A stretch of 64,000 nucleotides of DNA, taken from the NCBI RefSeq assembly GCF_013284035.1, contig NZ_CP054141.1, positions 1,736,001-1,800,000 on the forward strand, given 5' to 3'. Position 1 is the stretch's first letter; each line of letters opens with the position of its first letter. Below are positions 17,927 through 26,517 of the stretch, in pieces. The translations under genes were made by a program, and so were the position numbers. The stretch comes from Flavobacterium sp. M31R6. Lineage in GTDB: Bacteria > Bacteroidota > Bacteroidia > Flavobacteriales > Flavobacteriaceae. The notes under the pieces were generated by a model. That model was not told where the DNA came from, ran no database searches, and saw only the letters and a list, made by a program, of their open reading frames with translations.

Positions 17927-20896
17927 ATGCAGAATAAAGGACTTATTAAATTTTTCGCAATTCTATTTGCATTGGTAAGTATTTACCAACTTTCTTTCAC
18001 TTTTGTTTCAAGCAAAGTTAAAAGTGATGCAAAATCTTTTGCTGGCGGAAACCCAGAGAAAGAAGTAAAATATTTGGATTCAATTGGTAAAGAAAAAGTG
18101 TTTAGCTTAGGTTTTACTGATTTTACATTCAATGAAGTAAAAGATAAACAAATCAACAAAGGACTTGACTTAGAAGGAGGAATCAATGTGACTCTTCAAA
18201 TCTCTGTTAAAGACATTTTGAAAGGATTATCAAATAATTCGAAAAATCCAGTTTTTAATAAATCTTTGGCGGATGCCACTGCAAATAAAAAAGGAAATCA
18301 AGCTTATATTGATGCATTTTTTGAAGCTTTTGAAGCTAATTCTAAAGGATCAGTGAAATTGGCGTCACCTGATATTTTTGCGAACAGAAGTTTGCAAGGT
18401 GAAGGTGGAGTAACTTTTCAAATGACAGATGCTCAAGTTCAGAAAGTAATCAAAAGAAAAGTTGATGAATCTGTTGAAAGTGCTTTTGGTGTATTGAGAA
18501 AACGTATCGATAAATTCGGTGTAACACAGCCTAATATTCAAAAACTAGGTGAGTCTGGACAAATTCTTGTAGAGCTTCCAGGGGCTAAAGATATTGATAG
18601 AATCAAAAAATTATTGCAAAGTACTGCTCAATTAGAGTTTTGGGAAACTTATAAAGTTGAAGAAATTGGTAATTTCATCATGGCTGCTAACGAGGCTTTG
18701 AAAAAAACTGAAATTGCTAAAGTTGAAACTAAAACTGTTGCAAAAGATTCATTAAGTGCTTTATTGACTGATGGAAAAGATTCTACTGCAACTAAAAAAG
18801 GAAATAACCCTATCATTGATAAAATTGTAGCTCAAGGTGGTGGACCAGTTTTAGGTCTTTTCTCTCCAAAAGATACTGCTACAATCAATTCTTACTTCAA
18901 AAGAGCTGATATCAGAGTTTTACTGGCAGGCGAACAACGTTATGCGAAATTTGTATGGGGAAAACCAACTACAATTAAGGATGCAAAAGAAAAAGAGGTT
19001 GAAGTTGTTGAGTTGTATGCTTTAAAAGGTAACAGAGATAATGTTGCTTCAATGGGTGGTGGTGTTGTAACTGACGCTAGTGATACTTTTGATCAATTAG
19101 GAAAGCCTGCTGTTTCTATGCAAATGAATAACGTAGGAGCCAAAGAGTGGGAAGAATTAACAGGAAGAGCTTATACTCAAAAAAGTAATATTGCTATCGT
19201 CCTTGATGATATTGTATATTCTGCACCAGGTGTTTCAAGTGGACCGATTGCAGGTGGTAGATCTGAGATTTCAGGACAGTTTGATGTTACGGAAACTAAA
19301 GATTTAGCGAATGTATTAAGAGCAGGTAAATTACCGGCTGCTGCTGAAATAATTCAGTCTGAAGTTGTAGGACCATCCTTAGGTCAGGAAGCTATTGATA
19401 ATGGTACTAATTCTGCAGTAATTGGATTGCTTTTGGTATCTCTTTGGATGATGATCTATTATGGTAAAGCAGGTTGGTATGCAAATATTGCTTTAGCAGT
19501 CAACTTATTGTTTATGTTTGGTATTTTGGCAAGCTTAGGTGCTGTACTTACACTGCCAGGTATTGCAGGTATCGTTTTAACGATGGGTACTGCGGTTGAT
19601 GCGAATATCATTATTTATGAAAGAGCGAAAGAGGAATTAAGGTCCGGTAAAACTTTGGATGAGGCTGTTAAAGCTTCTTATAGTTGGACAGGTGCAATGC
19701 GTTCTATCGTTGATGCAAACGTAACGCACATCTTGACTGGTGCTGTATTGTTTATTTTTGGATCTGGACCAATCAAAGGATTTGCTACTACTTTATTAAT
19801 CGGTATTATTACCTCTTTGTTTACTTCTATCTTTATTGCTAGAATTTTTATAGACAGAAATATTGCTGGTAAAAATGATTTATCTTTTGTGACTAAATTT
19901 TCTAAAAATTTCTTTACTAACTTCCATTTTGATTTCCTTGGAATAAAAAAATGGACTTACCTTTTCTCTATTGTTGTAACTATTGTAAGTATTGCATCTA
20001 TTGCAACTCACGGTTTTGATCAAGGTGTCGATTTTGTTGGAGGAAGAACTTTCCAAGTTCGTTTCGATAAATCAATGAAACCTGAGGAGGTTAAAGATGA
20101 GTTGACTACTGTATTTGGTAGTGCCGAGGTTAAGATTTTTGGTGAAGACAATCAGTTAAAAATCACAACTAAGTATAAGATACAGGAGACTGGTAGTGCT
20201 GCGGACGAAGATGTAAATAAAAAATTATTTGCAAGTTTGAAAAAGCATTATGGTGCAGATATGACTTACGATAAATTTATAAATGCTTATGAAGGTAAAA
20301 GATTAGGTGTTGTACAAGCATCTAAAGTTGGACCAACAGTAGCTGAAGATATTAAAACAAATGCTTACTGGGCCGTATTAGGAGCAATGCTAATTGTAGG
20401 TTTATATCTAGTAATCAGTTTCAGAAAATGGCAATATAGTTTAGGTGCTATTGCAGCGGTAGCGCATGACGTTATCTTCGTATTAGGAGTGTATTCATTG
20501 CTTTGGAAATATATGCCTTTTGGTATGGAGATTGATCAGCACTTTATTGCGGCTATCTTGACGGTTATTGGTTACTCTATGAATGATACCGTAATTGTAT
20601 ACGACAGGGTACGTGAGTTCTTGGATGGTAAAACAAAAGGTTCATTCTCTGAAATTGTAAACAAATCTATTAACTCTACAATGTCAAGAACAATCAATAC
20701 TTCGTTGACAATGATCTTTGTATTGTTAATCATGTTTATTTTTGGAGGAGAATCTATTAGAGGATTTATCTTTGCAATGCTTATTGGTATTATAATTGGT
20801 ACTTATTCTTCATTGTTTATTGCAACTCCAGTATTGGTTGATACCATTTCTAAAGATGAGAAACATAATGTTGAGGTTAAACACCAAGAAAGCTAG
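17927..20896 (+). CDS. secDF: Protein translocase subunit SecDF (fused)
   Basis: This 989-aa membrane protein fuses SecD and SecF, as is usual in Bacteroidota. The SecD half has TM1 near residues 8-28, the 'DLEGGINVTLQI' motif near 80-92, the P1 periplasmic head, and a TM block with 'GTAVDANIIIYERAKEELRSGK' split by the D-x-N motif near 560. The SecF half starts near 660, with 'GVDFVGGRTFQVRF' near 700 and 'YSMNDTVIVYDRVRE' near 885. SecDF uses the proton-motive force to pull secreted proteins out of SecYEG. A promoter lies about 125 nt upstream and a terminator directly downstream, so it is monocistronic. Confidence 0.97.
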   Translation: MQNKGLIKFFAILFALVSIYQLSFTFVSSKVKSDAKSFAGGNPEKEVKYLDSIGKEKVFSLGFTDFTFNEVKDKQINKGLDLEGGINVTLQISVKDILKGLSNNSKNPVFNKSLADATANKKGNQAYIDAFFEAFEANSKGSVKLASPDIFANRSLQGEGGVTFQMTDAQVQKVIKRKVDESVESAFGVLRKRIDKFGVTQPNIQKLGESGQILVELPGAKDIDRIKKLLQSTAQLEFWETYKVEEIGNFIMAANEALKKTEIAKVETKTVAKDSLSALLTDGKDSTATKKGNNPIIDKIVAQGGGPVLGLFSPKDTATINSYFKRADIRVLLAGEQRYAKFVWGKPTTIKDAKEKEVEVVELYALKGNRDNVASMGGGVVTDASDTFDQLGKPAVSMQMNNVGAKEWEELTGRAYTQKSNIAIVLDDIVYSAPGVSSGPIAGGRSEISGQFDVTETKDLANVLRAGKLPAAAEIIQSEVVGPSLGQEAIDNGTNSAVIGLLLVSLWMMIYYGKAGWYANIALAVNLLFMFGILASLGAVLTLPGIAGIVLTMGTAVDANIIIYERAKEELRSGKTLDEAVKASYSWTGAMRSIVDANVTHILTGAVLFIFGSGPIKGFATTLLIGIITSLFTSIFIARIFIDRNIAGKNDLSFVTKFSKNFFTNFHFDFLGIKKWTYLFSIVVTIVSIASIATHGFDQGVDFVGGRTFQVRFDKSMKPEEVKDELTTVFGSAEVKIFGEDNQLKITTKYKIQETGSAADEDVNKKLFASLKKHYGADMTYDKFINAYEGKRLGVVQASKVGPTVAEDIKTNAYWAVLGAMLIVGLYLVISFRKWQYSLGAIAAVAHDVIFVLGVYSLLWKYMPFGMEIDQHFIAAILTVIGYSMNDTVIVYDRVREFLDGKTKGSFSEIVNKSINSTMSRTINTSLTMIFVLLIMFIFGGESIRGFIFAMLIGIIIGTYSSLFIATPVLVDTISKDEKHNVEVKHQES

Positions 20897-20917
20897 TAAT
20901 TAGCAACATATATTTAT

Positions 20918-20952
20918 AAAAAAGATTCAACGTAAGTTGAATCTTTTTTTTT
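20918..20952 (+). terminator. Rho-independent terminator after secDF
   Basis: AAAGATTCAAC (20921-20931) pairs perfectly with GTTGAATCTTT (20936-20946) around GTAA, followed by T's. The convergent LysR gene ends 35 nt beyond it. Confidence 0.85.
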
Positions 20953-20986
20953 GGATTAGTGTGTAAATATTTGTGTTTAAAAATTG

Positions 20987-21880
20987 CTACATTATTTTCA
21001 TGAAAGTGTCTTTTATTAATTGTATTTCATCTGTGTAAATTGTTTTCTTTTTGTTAGCAAAATAGAGAGTATTCTCTAAAGGAGTTTTTCCTTCCCACAA
21101 AAGCTTTATTTTGCCGCTTTCCAGTTCTGTTTTGCACAAGAAATCCGGAATTACTGCCAATCCACTACTGTTGCTTAAACAACGTACTATAGAGTTTAAA
21201 TTTGGAACAATATAGTTTGGTCTGAAATCTGCATGTTTATTGAAATTAAGTTGCCAAAAGCGTCTTAAATGTTCCATGTCTCCAGTAGTTCCATACCATT
21301 TTTGTTGTTTTAGCCAAAATTCTATTGCTTCTAGGTCATTTTGCTTTTTCAAAGAGTTAAAGGCATCGGAATCTGTTTCATTGCCACCAATTAGAACAAT
21401 TGTTTCTGAAGAAAAGCCTTGATATTCGATAGTGTTCTTAACAATCATTTGCGGAGTAATGATTAAATCTAAAATTCCTTTATCCAGGTTTTCAATCATT
21501 TCTGGATATTCTCCAAATTGAATAATCACATTAAACGGAAAAGTTGCCAAATAGGGTTCTAAAGTAATCTGAAAGGTTTCAAAACACATTCCGATACTAA
21601 TGGTTGGTGTATTTTTTTCTGTGCTTCGCTGGAAATTTTTCTCTGCCTCTTCTAATTTAGATAATGCATCTGTTATAAAATTATAGAGCACTTTCCCTTT
21701 TTCGGTAGGAATCATTTTTCTACTGGTTCTGTCGAATAATTTATAACCAACATAACTTTCGAGTGAGCTTAAATGTAAACTAACACCAGGTTGTGAAATA
21801 AACAATGCGTCGGCGGCACCTGTTAAGGTTCCGGTTTTGTAAATATATTTGAAAGTTCTATACCATTCTAGATTTACCAT
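20987..21880 (-). CDS. LysR-family transcriptional regulator
   Basis: This 297-aa protein has an N-terminal winged HTH, 'FKYIYKTGTLTGAADALFISQPGVSLHLSSLE' (split by the turn at about residue 25), then the linker helix 'YNFITDALSKLEEAEKNF' and a substrate-binding-like effector domain from about residue 90. LysR proteins bind T-N11-A boxes and usually control a divergent neighbour; here that is the mdaB-like gene 194 nt away. A -7 box TACCTTTG sits at 21906-21913 on the minus strand. The likely signal is a quinone or oxidative stress, inferred only from the neighbours. Confidence 0.9.
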   Translation of the reverse strand: MVNLEWYRTFKYIYKTGTLTGAADALFISQPGVSLHLSSLESYVGYKLFDRTSRKMIPTEKGKVLYNFITDALSKLEEAEKNFQRSTEKNTPTISIGMCFETFQITLEPYLATFPFNVIIQFGEYPEMIENLDKGILDLIITPQMIVKNTIEYQGFSSETIVLIGGNETDSDAFNSLKKQNDLEAIEFWLKQQKWYGTTGDMEHLRRFWQLNFNKHADFRPNYIVPNLNSIVRCLSNSSGLAVIPDFLCKTELESGKIKLLWEGKTPLENTLYFANKKKTIYTDEIQLIKDTFMKIM

Positions 21881-21905
21881 TTCGTCAAGTATTATAATTA
21901 TGATA

Positions 21906-21913
21906 CAAAGGTA
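21906..21913 (-). promoter_or_regulatory. Promoter -7 box TACCTTTG for the LysR gene
   Basis: The reverse complement of 21906-21913 is TACCTTTG, ending 25 nt before the LysR ATG. No clear -33 partner. Confidence 0.45.
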
Positions 21914-21949
21914 TGAATTATGTTATTTTAATAATAATGATAAGGGTTG

Positions 21950-21957
21950 TAAATTTG
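21950..21957 (+). promoter_or_regulatory. Promoter -7 box TAAATTTG for the mdaB-like gene
   Basis: TAAATTTG followed by C fits the consensus. If used, transcription would start near 21964, so leader-repeat copy A (21984-22076) would lie entirely in the mRNA leader. Confidence 0.5.
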
Positions 21958-21983
21958 CACTATCAAATTAATATAAAACAATA

Positions 21984-22076
21984 TGAAATGAGCGTGACCG
22001 TAAATTGGTCGTAAACACCAATGAAGATATGCGAATTACATATGATCAATAAAAAAACAATAAACAAATACATATG
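21984..22076 (+). repeat. Leader repeat, copy A (before the mdaB-like gene)
   Basis: This starts GAAATGAGC, holds a GACC-N7-GGTC hairpin, then 'AATGAAGATATGCGAATTACA' split across a palindrome ATATG-N7-CATAT at 22027-22043, and ends ACATATG, which contains the gene's own start codon. Copies B (22672-22759) and C (24098-24211) share the order and much of the sequence. The palindrome also fits a LysR T-N11-A box. Confidence 0.75.
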
Positions 22077-22667
22077 AAAAAGATATTCATAATAAATGGG
22101 GGACAAAAGTTCGGACATTCAGGTGGAAAGTTTAATCAAACAATAGCAAATGCAACCGCTGATTTTTTTATAAATCACAAAGATTTTGAAGTAAAAAGTA
22201 CTGATGTAAACGATGAGTATGATCCGGCTCAAGAAGTGGATAAATTTGTTTGGGCCGATGTAATTATTTATCATACGCCGATTTGGTGGTTCCAATTACC
22301 ACACGCTTTCAAAAAATATATAGACGTAGTATTTACCGAAGGACATAATAATGGCATTTATAAAAGTGACGGGAGGTCTTCTAAAAATCCGGCTATAAAT
22401 TACGGAACGGGTGGGATGTTACATGGAAAGAAATATATGGTGACCAGTTCATGGAATGCACCGAAAGAGGCTTTTACATTACCAGGTGAATTCTTTGGGG
22501 AAACAAGTGTAGACAACGGACCTTTATTTGGATTTCATAGAATGAATGCTTTTACTGGGATGAAACCTTTAGAAAGCTTACATTTTCATGATGTTATGAA
22601 AGGGGCTAATGTTGATAGTGATTTAGAAATGTATAGAAATCATTTGACTCAATTATTTTTGAACTAA
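22074..22667 (+). CDS. mdaB: MdaB-like NAD(P)H quinone reductase (flavodoxin-2 fold)
   Basis: This 197-aa protein begins 'KKIFIINGGQKFGHSGGKFN', the flavin-phosphate loop of the MdaB family, and has 'WADVIIYHTPIWWFQLPHAFKKYID' (read in two parts near residue 60-85) and 'MVTSSWNAPKEAF' near 122. These dimeric FAD enzymes reduce quinones by two electrons, avoiding semiquinone radicals. The next gene is YgiN-like; in E. coli MdaB and YgiN form a quinone redox pair, so the pairing supports both calls. Its start codon lies at the end of leader-repeat copy A, and it is divergent from a LysR regulator. Confidence 0.88.
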   Translation: MKKIFIINGGQKFGHSGGKFNQTIANATADFFINHKDFEVKSTDVNDEYDPAQEVDKFVWADVIIYHTPIWWFQLPHAFKKYIDVVFTEGHNNGIYKSDGRSSKNPAINYGTGGMLHGKKYMVTSSWNAPKEAFTLPGEFFGETSVDNGPLFGFHRMNAFTGMKPLESLHFHDVMKGANVDSDLEMYRNHLTQLFLN

Positions 22668-22671
22668 TTAT

Positions 22672-22759
22672 GAAATGAGCATGACTTAAGGTTTGTCTTA
22701 AACGCAAATGAAGATATGCGAATTACATATTCCAACATAAACAGTATTAGTTGCATATG
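22672..22759 (+). repeat. Leader repeat, copy B (between mdaB-like and ygiN-like genes)
   Basis: This has the same order as copy A: GAAATGAGC, a hairpin (TTAAG-GTTTGT-CTTAA), the identical palindrome ATATGCGAATTACATAT at 22714-22730, then TCCAACATAAACA and a GCATATG that contains the downstream start codon. Confidence 0.75.
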
Positions 22760-23047
22760 AAAATAAATTTGACAGTAATTATCAAAAGTAAATCAGAGTA
22801 TAGAGAAGAATTGAAGGCAATCTTGGTGGATTTAACGAAGAATTCTAAAAAAGAAGCTACCTGTCTTCAATCTGATTTGCATCAAAATATAGAAGATCCG
22901 AATGTCTTTATTCTTCACGAAGTTTGGAAAAATAAAGAAGGACTGGATTTACATAATAAGCAATCATATTTGTTGAAATTTATTCAGACTTCTGAACTTT
23001 TTTTAGAAGAAAAAATAACAGTTTTTACAACTTCAAGAATTGGATAA
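22757..23047 (+). CDS. YgiN-like quinol monooxygenase (ABM domain)
   Basis: This 96-aa ferredoxin-like antibiotic-biosynthesis-monooxygenase domain protein has 'VIIKSKSEYREELKAILVDL' at the N-terminus and the conserved 'FILHEVWKNKEGLDLH' near residues 54-69. Family dimers oxidise quinols or anthrone-like compounds without a cofactor. ATG 22757 is preferred over TTG 22751 because it is the ATG of the repeat's ACATATG-type end. It follows the MdaB-like gene by 89 nt, filled by repeat copy B, so co-transcription is likely. Substrate assignment rests on the E. coli MdaB/YgiN parallel. Confidence 0.8.
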   Translation: MKINLTVIIKSKSEYREELKAILVDLTKNSKKEATCLQSDLHQNIEDPNVFILHEVWKNKEGLDLHNKQSYLLKFIQTSELFLEEKITVFTTSRIG

Positions 23048-23050
23048 TCA

Positions 23051-23086
23051 AAAAAATAGCCACTGAAAATTGAGTGGCTATTTTTA
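23051..23086. terminator. Bidirectional terminator between ygiN-like gene and lgt
   Basis: AAAATAGCCACT (23053-23064) pairs with AGTGGCTATTTT (23073-23084) around GAAAATTG; it has T runs on both strands between convergent genes. Confidence 0.85.
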
Positions 23087-23104
23087 AATTAAATAAAATT
23101 CAAT

Positions 23105-24034
23105 TTATATTTCATTTGTTTTTTTTGCTGTAATTACAAAATACAATCCCACTATTATAAACGGAATACTTAACCATTGTCCAGTTGATAATATGTTTCC
23201 TAAATCACTTTCGAAACCTCCTTGGCTTTCTTTTACTGATTCGACTATGATACGAACCGTGAATAAAAGTACTAGAAACAAACCAAATAAAAAGCCTGAT
23301 TTTTTTCTGGCATCCGTTTTCCAATAAAGGAAAAACAATGCCGCAAATACAAATATGTAGCAAAAAGCTTCGTATAATTGGGCTGGATGTTTGGCGGGAA
23401 CTTGTTCTAATAAGTTGGCGTATTGAGGATTGGTGGCAATTGCATTGTAAGCTTCTTTTGGCGTAGGAAGTTGAGTCGCATTGACAGCTTCTCTTGGAGT
23501 AAATTGATCTCTCACAAAGCGAATCCCAAAAGAAGAAGTTGTTTCTTTACCGACAATTTCCGAATTGAAAAAATTCCCCAATCTCACAAAAATTGCTCCA
23601 CTGGCAACTGGAATAACTACTCTGTCTAATATCCATAGTAATGGTTTTTGAAGGACTTTTTTACTAAAGAAATACATCGCAATGATGATAGAAATTGCTG
23701 CTCCATGACTGGCTAATCCTTGGTATCCTGTAAATTGAAATTTAGGGCTAAATCGGAAGGGTAAAATGATTTCAGCTAAATTGTTTCTGTAGTATTCCCA
23801 ATCATAAAAGAAAACGTGTCCCAAACGTGCACCAACTAATGTTGCTAGTACGGTCCAAACAAATAAAGAGTCTAACTTGTCTATGGCAATATTTTCTCTT
23901 TTGAAAATATGTTTCATGATGTACCAGCCCAGTCCAAAAGCGATTACAAACATCAAACTGTAAAAGCGAATAATGAAAAAACCTAAATCAATACCTTCGG
24001 AAGGATTCCATACAATGTTTAAAGTGTGTGTCAT
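23105..24034 (-). CDS. lgt: Prolipoprotein diacylglyceryl transferase
   Basis: This 309-aa inner-membrane enzyme moves diacylglycerol from phosphatidylglycerol to the lipobox cysteine of prolipoproteins. It has seven predicted membrane segments. The family motifs are visible: 'VGARLGHVFFYDWEYY' near residue 72, 'GLASHGAAISIIIAM' near 115 (the HGG-like region, here SHGA), and 'GNFFNSEIVGKETT' near 157 with the essential Asn-Glu. The periplasmic part has an extra segment, 'FTPREAVNATQLPTPKEAYN', common in Bacteroidota forms. It reads towards the ygiN-like gene and shares a terminator with it; yidD lies upstream in the same direction. Confidence 0.96.
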   Translation of the reverse strand: MTHTLNIVWNPSEGIDLGFFIIRFYSLMFVIAFGLGWYIMKHIFKRENIAIDKLDSLFVWTVLATLVGARLGHVFFYDWEYYRNNLAEIILPFRFSPKFQFTGYQGLASHGAAISIIIAMYFFSKKVLQKPLLWILDRVVIPVASGAIFVRLGNFFNSEIVGKETTSSFGIRFVRDQFTPREAVNATQLPTPKEAYNAIATNPQYANLLEQVPAKHPAQLYEAFCYIFVFAALFFLYWKTDARKKSGFLFGLFLVLLFTVRIIVESVKESQGGFESDLGNILSTGQWLSIPFIIVGLYFVITAKKTNEI

Positions 24035-24097
24035 TTATTTTTTATTTTTTGTGAAAATACTATTTTGATTTGATTGATTGTGTTAATTAAAAGGTAA

Positions 24098-24211
24098 GAA
24101 ATGAGCTAGAGTATAAATTGGTCGCAAATACTAATGCGGATTTGCGACCCGAGCGATAGCGAATTGGCGAAGCAATTACATATTCCAACATAAACAATAT
24201 TAGCTACATAT
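24098..24211 (+). repeat. Leader repeat, copy C (interrupted, no gene downstream)
   Basis: This starts GAAATGAGC and ends with TTCCAACATAAACA and TAGCTACATATG like copies A and B, but 27 nt of GC-rich sequence (24147-24173) splits the central palindrome. It lies between lgt and yidD in the plus orientation; the ATG at its end opens no gene, since the antisense of yidD follows. Confidence 0.7.
24147..24173. repeat. GC-rich mini-element inside leader-repeat copy C
   Basis: ACCCGAGCGATAGCGAATTG followed by GCGAAGC. It aligns with the 29-nt stretch 50122-50150 inside pyrF (ACCCGAG, AGC, GAA, GCGAAGC in the same order). Copies A and B lack it. Confidence 0.65.
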
Positions 24212-24224
24212 GAATTTTTCTTTT

Positions 24225-24467
24225 TTAGTGAGTGTGACTGCATTTTTTCTCTGGAACAGGGTCATAACCTCTTCTGCCCCAAGGATGACAGCTCAAAATT
24301 CTTTTTATTCCTAAATATCCTCCATAAAACAATCCGTGAATTTGTAAAGCCTGAATCATATATGTGGAACAAGTCGGTTCAAATCGGCAAGCAGCGGGAG
24401 TAAAAGGGGAGATGGCTCCCTGATAAAACCGTACGAGTAAAATGAATGGAGCTGTTAGGAATTTCAT
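24225..24467 (-). CDS. yidD: Membrane protein insertion efficiency factor YidD
   Basis: This 80-aa small protein has the complete YidD pattern: '[20 protein letters not shown]' near residues 14-33, '[21 protein letters not shown]' near 36 and '[15 protein letters not shown]' near 60, with three conserved cysteines. It associates with the inner membrane through an amphipathic N-terminal helix and helps YidC insert proteins. In many bacteria it sits by rnpA/yidC; here it is between lgt and cysS. The C-terminus ends KCSHTH. Confidence 0.93.
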   Translation of the reverse strand: MKFLTAPFILLVRFYQGAISPFTPAACRFEPTCSTYMIQALQIHGLFYGGYLGIKRILSCHPWGRRGYDPVPEKKCSHTH

Positions 24468-24474
24468 GGAGTTT

Positions 24475-24530
24475 GATTTAAGATTAACGATTTAAGATTA
24501 ACGATTTAAGATTAACGATTTGAGATTAGC
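24475..24530. repeat. Tandem 14-nt repeat between yidD and cysS
   Basis: GATTTAAGATTAAC occurs three times in tandem (24475-24516), with a fourth imperfect copy to 24530. Related 'GATTAACGATTT' strings occur at 42281-42360 and 56570-56605. Confidence 0.75.
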
Positions 24531-24572
24531 TGTGAAATCTGAAGTCAAAAATCGTTATTCAACAATCTAAAA

Positions 24573-26051
24573 TCAATTTATACTAAAACTAGTGCCTTCT
24601 TTCCCGTCTTTCAATTGAATACCCAAAGCGATTAATTGATCACGAATTTGATCTGACAATGCAAAATCTTTATTGTCTCTAGCCTGTTTGCGCATACCAA
24701 TAAGCATATTTACGACACCTTCTAATTTATCAGTATTACCATTAGCTTTTTCTTCTTCCAATCCCAAAACATCAAATACAAAAGCTTGCATAGTTGTAGT
24801 GAATAATTTTAAATCGGCAGTGTTTAAAGTTTCTTTTTCGTCTTTTAATAAATTAATAAAACGAACTCCTTCAAATAATTGTGCAATAAGAATTGGTGAA
24901 TTGAAATCGTCATTCATAGCATCATAACACAATTGTTTCCAACTTGCGATATCAATTGAGCTACTTGCGCTTGCAGAAATACTTTTTAAAGATTCCATCG
25001 CTTCCATCAATCTTTTATATCCTTTTTCGGCTGCAATAATTGCTTCGTCAGAGAAATCAAGAATGCTTCTGTAGTGAGCCTGTAACATAAAAAAACGTGC
25101 TACCGATGCTGAAAAAGCTTTGCTCAAAAAAGCATTATCTCCAGTTAAAATCTCTCCAGGTAAAATATTGTTTCCAGTAGATTTGGCCATTTTTTTGCCA
25201 TTCAAAGTAAGCATATTAGCATGCATCCAGTAATTTACGGGAGTATGTCCAGTACAAGCTTCATTTTGTGCAATTTCACATTCATGGTGTGGGAATTTTA
25301 AATCCATTCCACCTCCGTGAATATCAAAATGGTTGCCCAAATATTTAGTACTCATCGCAGTACATTCTAGGTGCCAACCCGGAAAACCATCGCTCCAAGG
25401 CGAAGGCCAACGCATAATATGTTGGGGTTCGGCTTTTTTCCAAAGCGCAAAATCCTGTGGGTTTCTTTTATCTGATTGTCCGTCAAGATCACGGGTATTG
25501 GCCAGCATATCTTCGATGTTACGACCGCTTAATACTCCGTAATGATTGGTTTCATTGAATTTAACCACATCAAAATAAACCGATCCATTGGCTTCGTAAC
25601 CAATTCCTTTATCAATAATGGTTTTGATGATTTCGATTTGCTCAATAATATGTCCCGTTGCCGTAGGTTCAATGCTAGGAGGCAAAAAGTTAAAAGCATT
25701 CAAAATATCATGAAAATCGACCGTGTAGCGTTGCACAACTTCCATTGGTTCGAGTTGTTCCAAACGTGCTTTTTTGGCAATTTTATCTTCACCTTCATCC
25801 ACATCGTCCACAATATGTCCTACATCCGTAATGTTACGAACATAACGGACTTTATAGTCCAAATGCAATAAGTATCTAAAGATTACATCAAAAGACATAA
25901 AAGTTCTCACATTTCCTAGATGCACATTGCTGTAAACCGTCGGTCCACATACATACATCCCTACATTTCCTTCGTTGATTGGTGTAAATGTTTCTTTTTC
26001 TCCCGAAAGAGAATTGTATATTTTTAAGGTCTGACTTTTATATAAGGACAT
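24573..26051 (-). CDS. cysS: Cysteinyl-tRNA synthetase
   Basis: This 492-aa class I synthetase charges tRNA(Cys). Zinc ligands and the active site are visible: '[20 protein letters not shown]' near residues 28-47 (HLGN as the HIGH motif), '[10 protein letters not shown]' near 224, '[10 protein letters not shown]' near 253 and the KMSKS variant 'KKMAKSTGN' near 287. The C-terminal DALR-type helical domain holds the anticodon site. The length is usual for the family. A 66-nt tail-to-repeat gap separates it from the tandem repeat; a degraded gene lies upstream. Confidence 0.97.
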   Translation of the reverse strand: MSLYKSQTLKIYNSLSGEKETFTPINEGNVGMYVCGPTVYSNVHLGNVRTFMSFDVIFRYLLHLDYKVRYVRNITDVGHIVDDVDEGEDKIAKKARLEQLEPMEVVQRYTVDFHDILNAFNFLPPSIEPTATGHIIEQIEIIKTIIDKGIGYEANGSVYFDVVKFNETNHYGVLSGRNIEDMLANTRDLDGQSDKRNPQDFALWKKAEPQHIMRWPSPWSDGFPGWHLECTAMSTKYLGNHFDIHGGGMDLKFPHHECEIAQNEACTGHTPVNYWMHANMLTLNGKKMAKSTGNNILPGEILTGDNAFLSKAFSASVARFFMLQAHYRSILDFSDEAIIAAEKGYKRLMEAMESLKSISASASSSIDIASWKQLCYDAMNDDFNSPILIAQLFEGVRFINLLKDEKETLNTADLKLFTTTMQAFVFDVLGLEEEKANGNTDKLEGVVNMLIGMRKQARDNKDFALSDQIRDQLIALGIQLKDGKEGTSFSIN

Positions 26052-26091
26052 TTTGGTTTATTGTTTGTTGTTTATTGTTATGCTAAAATTG

Positions 26092-26482
26092 TTATTTGAA
26101 TTTTAGGCCTTTGATTTCACAATTGTTTAAATAGTTCATCATAGAACCAATCTTGTTCTTTTCTAATTCAACCATTTCATTTAATTTCAAATGTTGTTCT
26201 TCAGAAATCAATTTTTTATCAAAAGCTCGATAAGATTATGATTTTACTTCTCCAGCAGAACCTTTTGCAATGCTTAAAAAGTGAATAAATTCTTTGTTGC
26301 CATTTCGTTCAAAGCCCTCAGCAATATTATCCATGATGGATCCTGAACTGCGGTCAATTAGATCTTTTAAAGAATAGTTTGTCTTTAGATTTGTGTTTTG
26401 TATTAGGTCATTCAATGTTTTGGCAGATTTCTCTAGCCAATCTCCATATTTCTAAATCTTCGAATTTTAGTATTTTCCCCAT
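26092..26482 (-). pseudogene. Broken four-helix-bundle protein gene (23S rRNA intervening-sequence protein family)
   Basis: From ATG 26480-26482 the minus strand reads MGKILKFEDLEIWRLAREIC and stops at a TGA soon after; a shift of one frame then continues 'NTNLKTNYSLKDLIDRSSGS', 'IMDNIAEGFERNGNKEFIHF' and 'LSIAKGSAGEVKS', meets an in-frame TAA at 26236-26238 where the family usually has Gln, and goes on to '...LNNCEIKGLKFK'. The pattern is that of the four-helix-bundle proteins first seen in 23S rRNA intervening sequences and now common as free genes in Bacteroidota. One frameshift plus one nonsense codon (391 nt, not a multiple of three) make it non-functional. Its function is unknown even when intact. 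Confidence 0.8.
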
Positions 26483-26517
26483 AACAACAAACGATAAACC
26501 AAAAACAATAAACTTTT

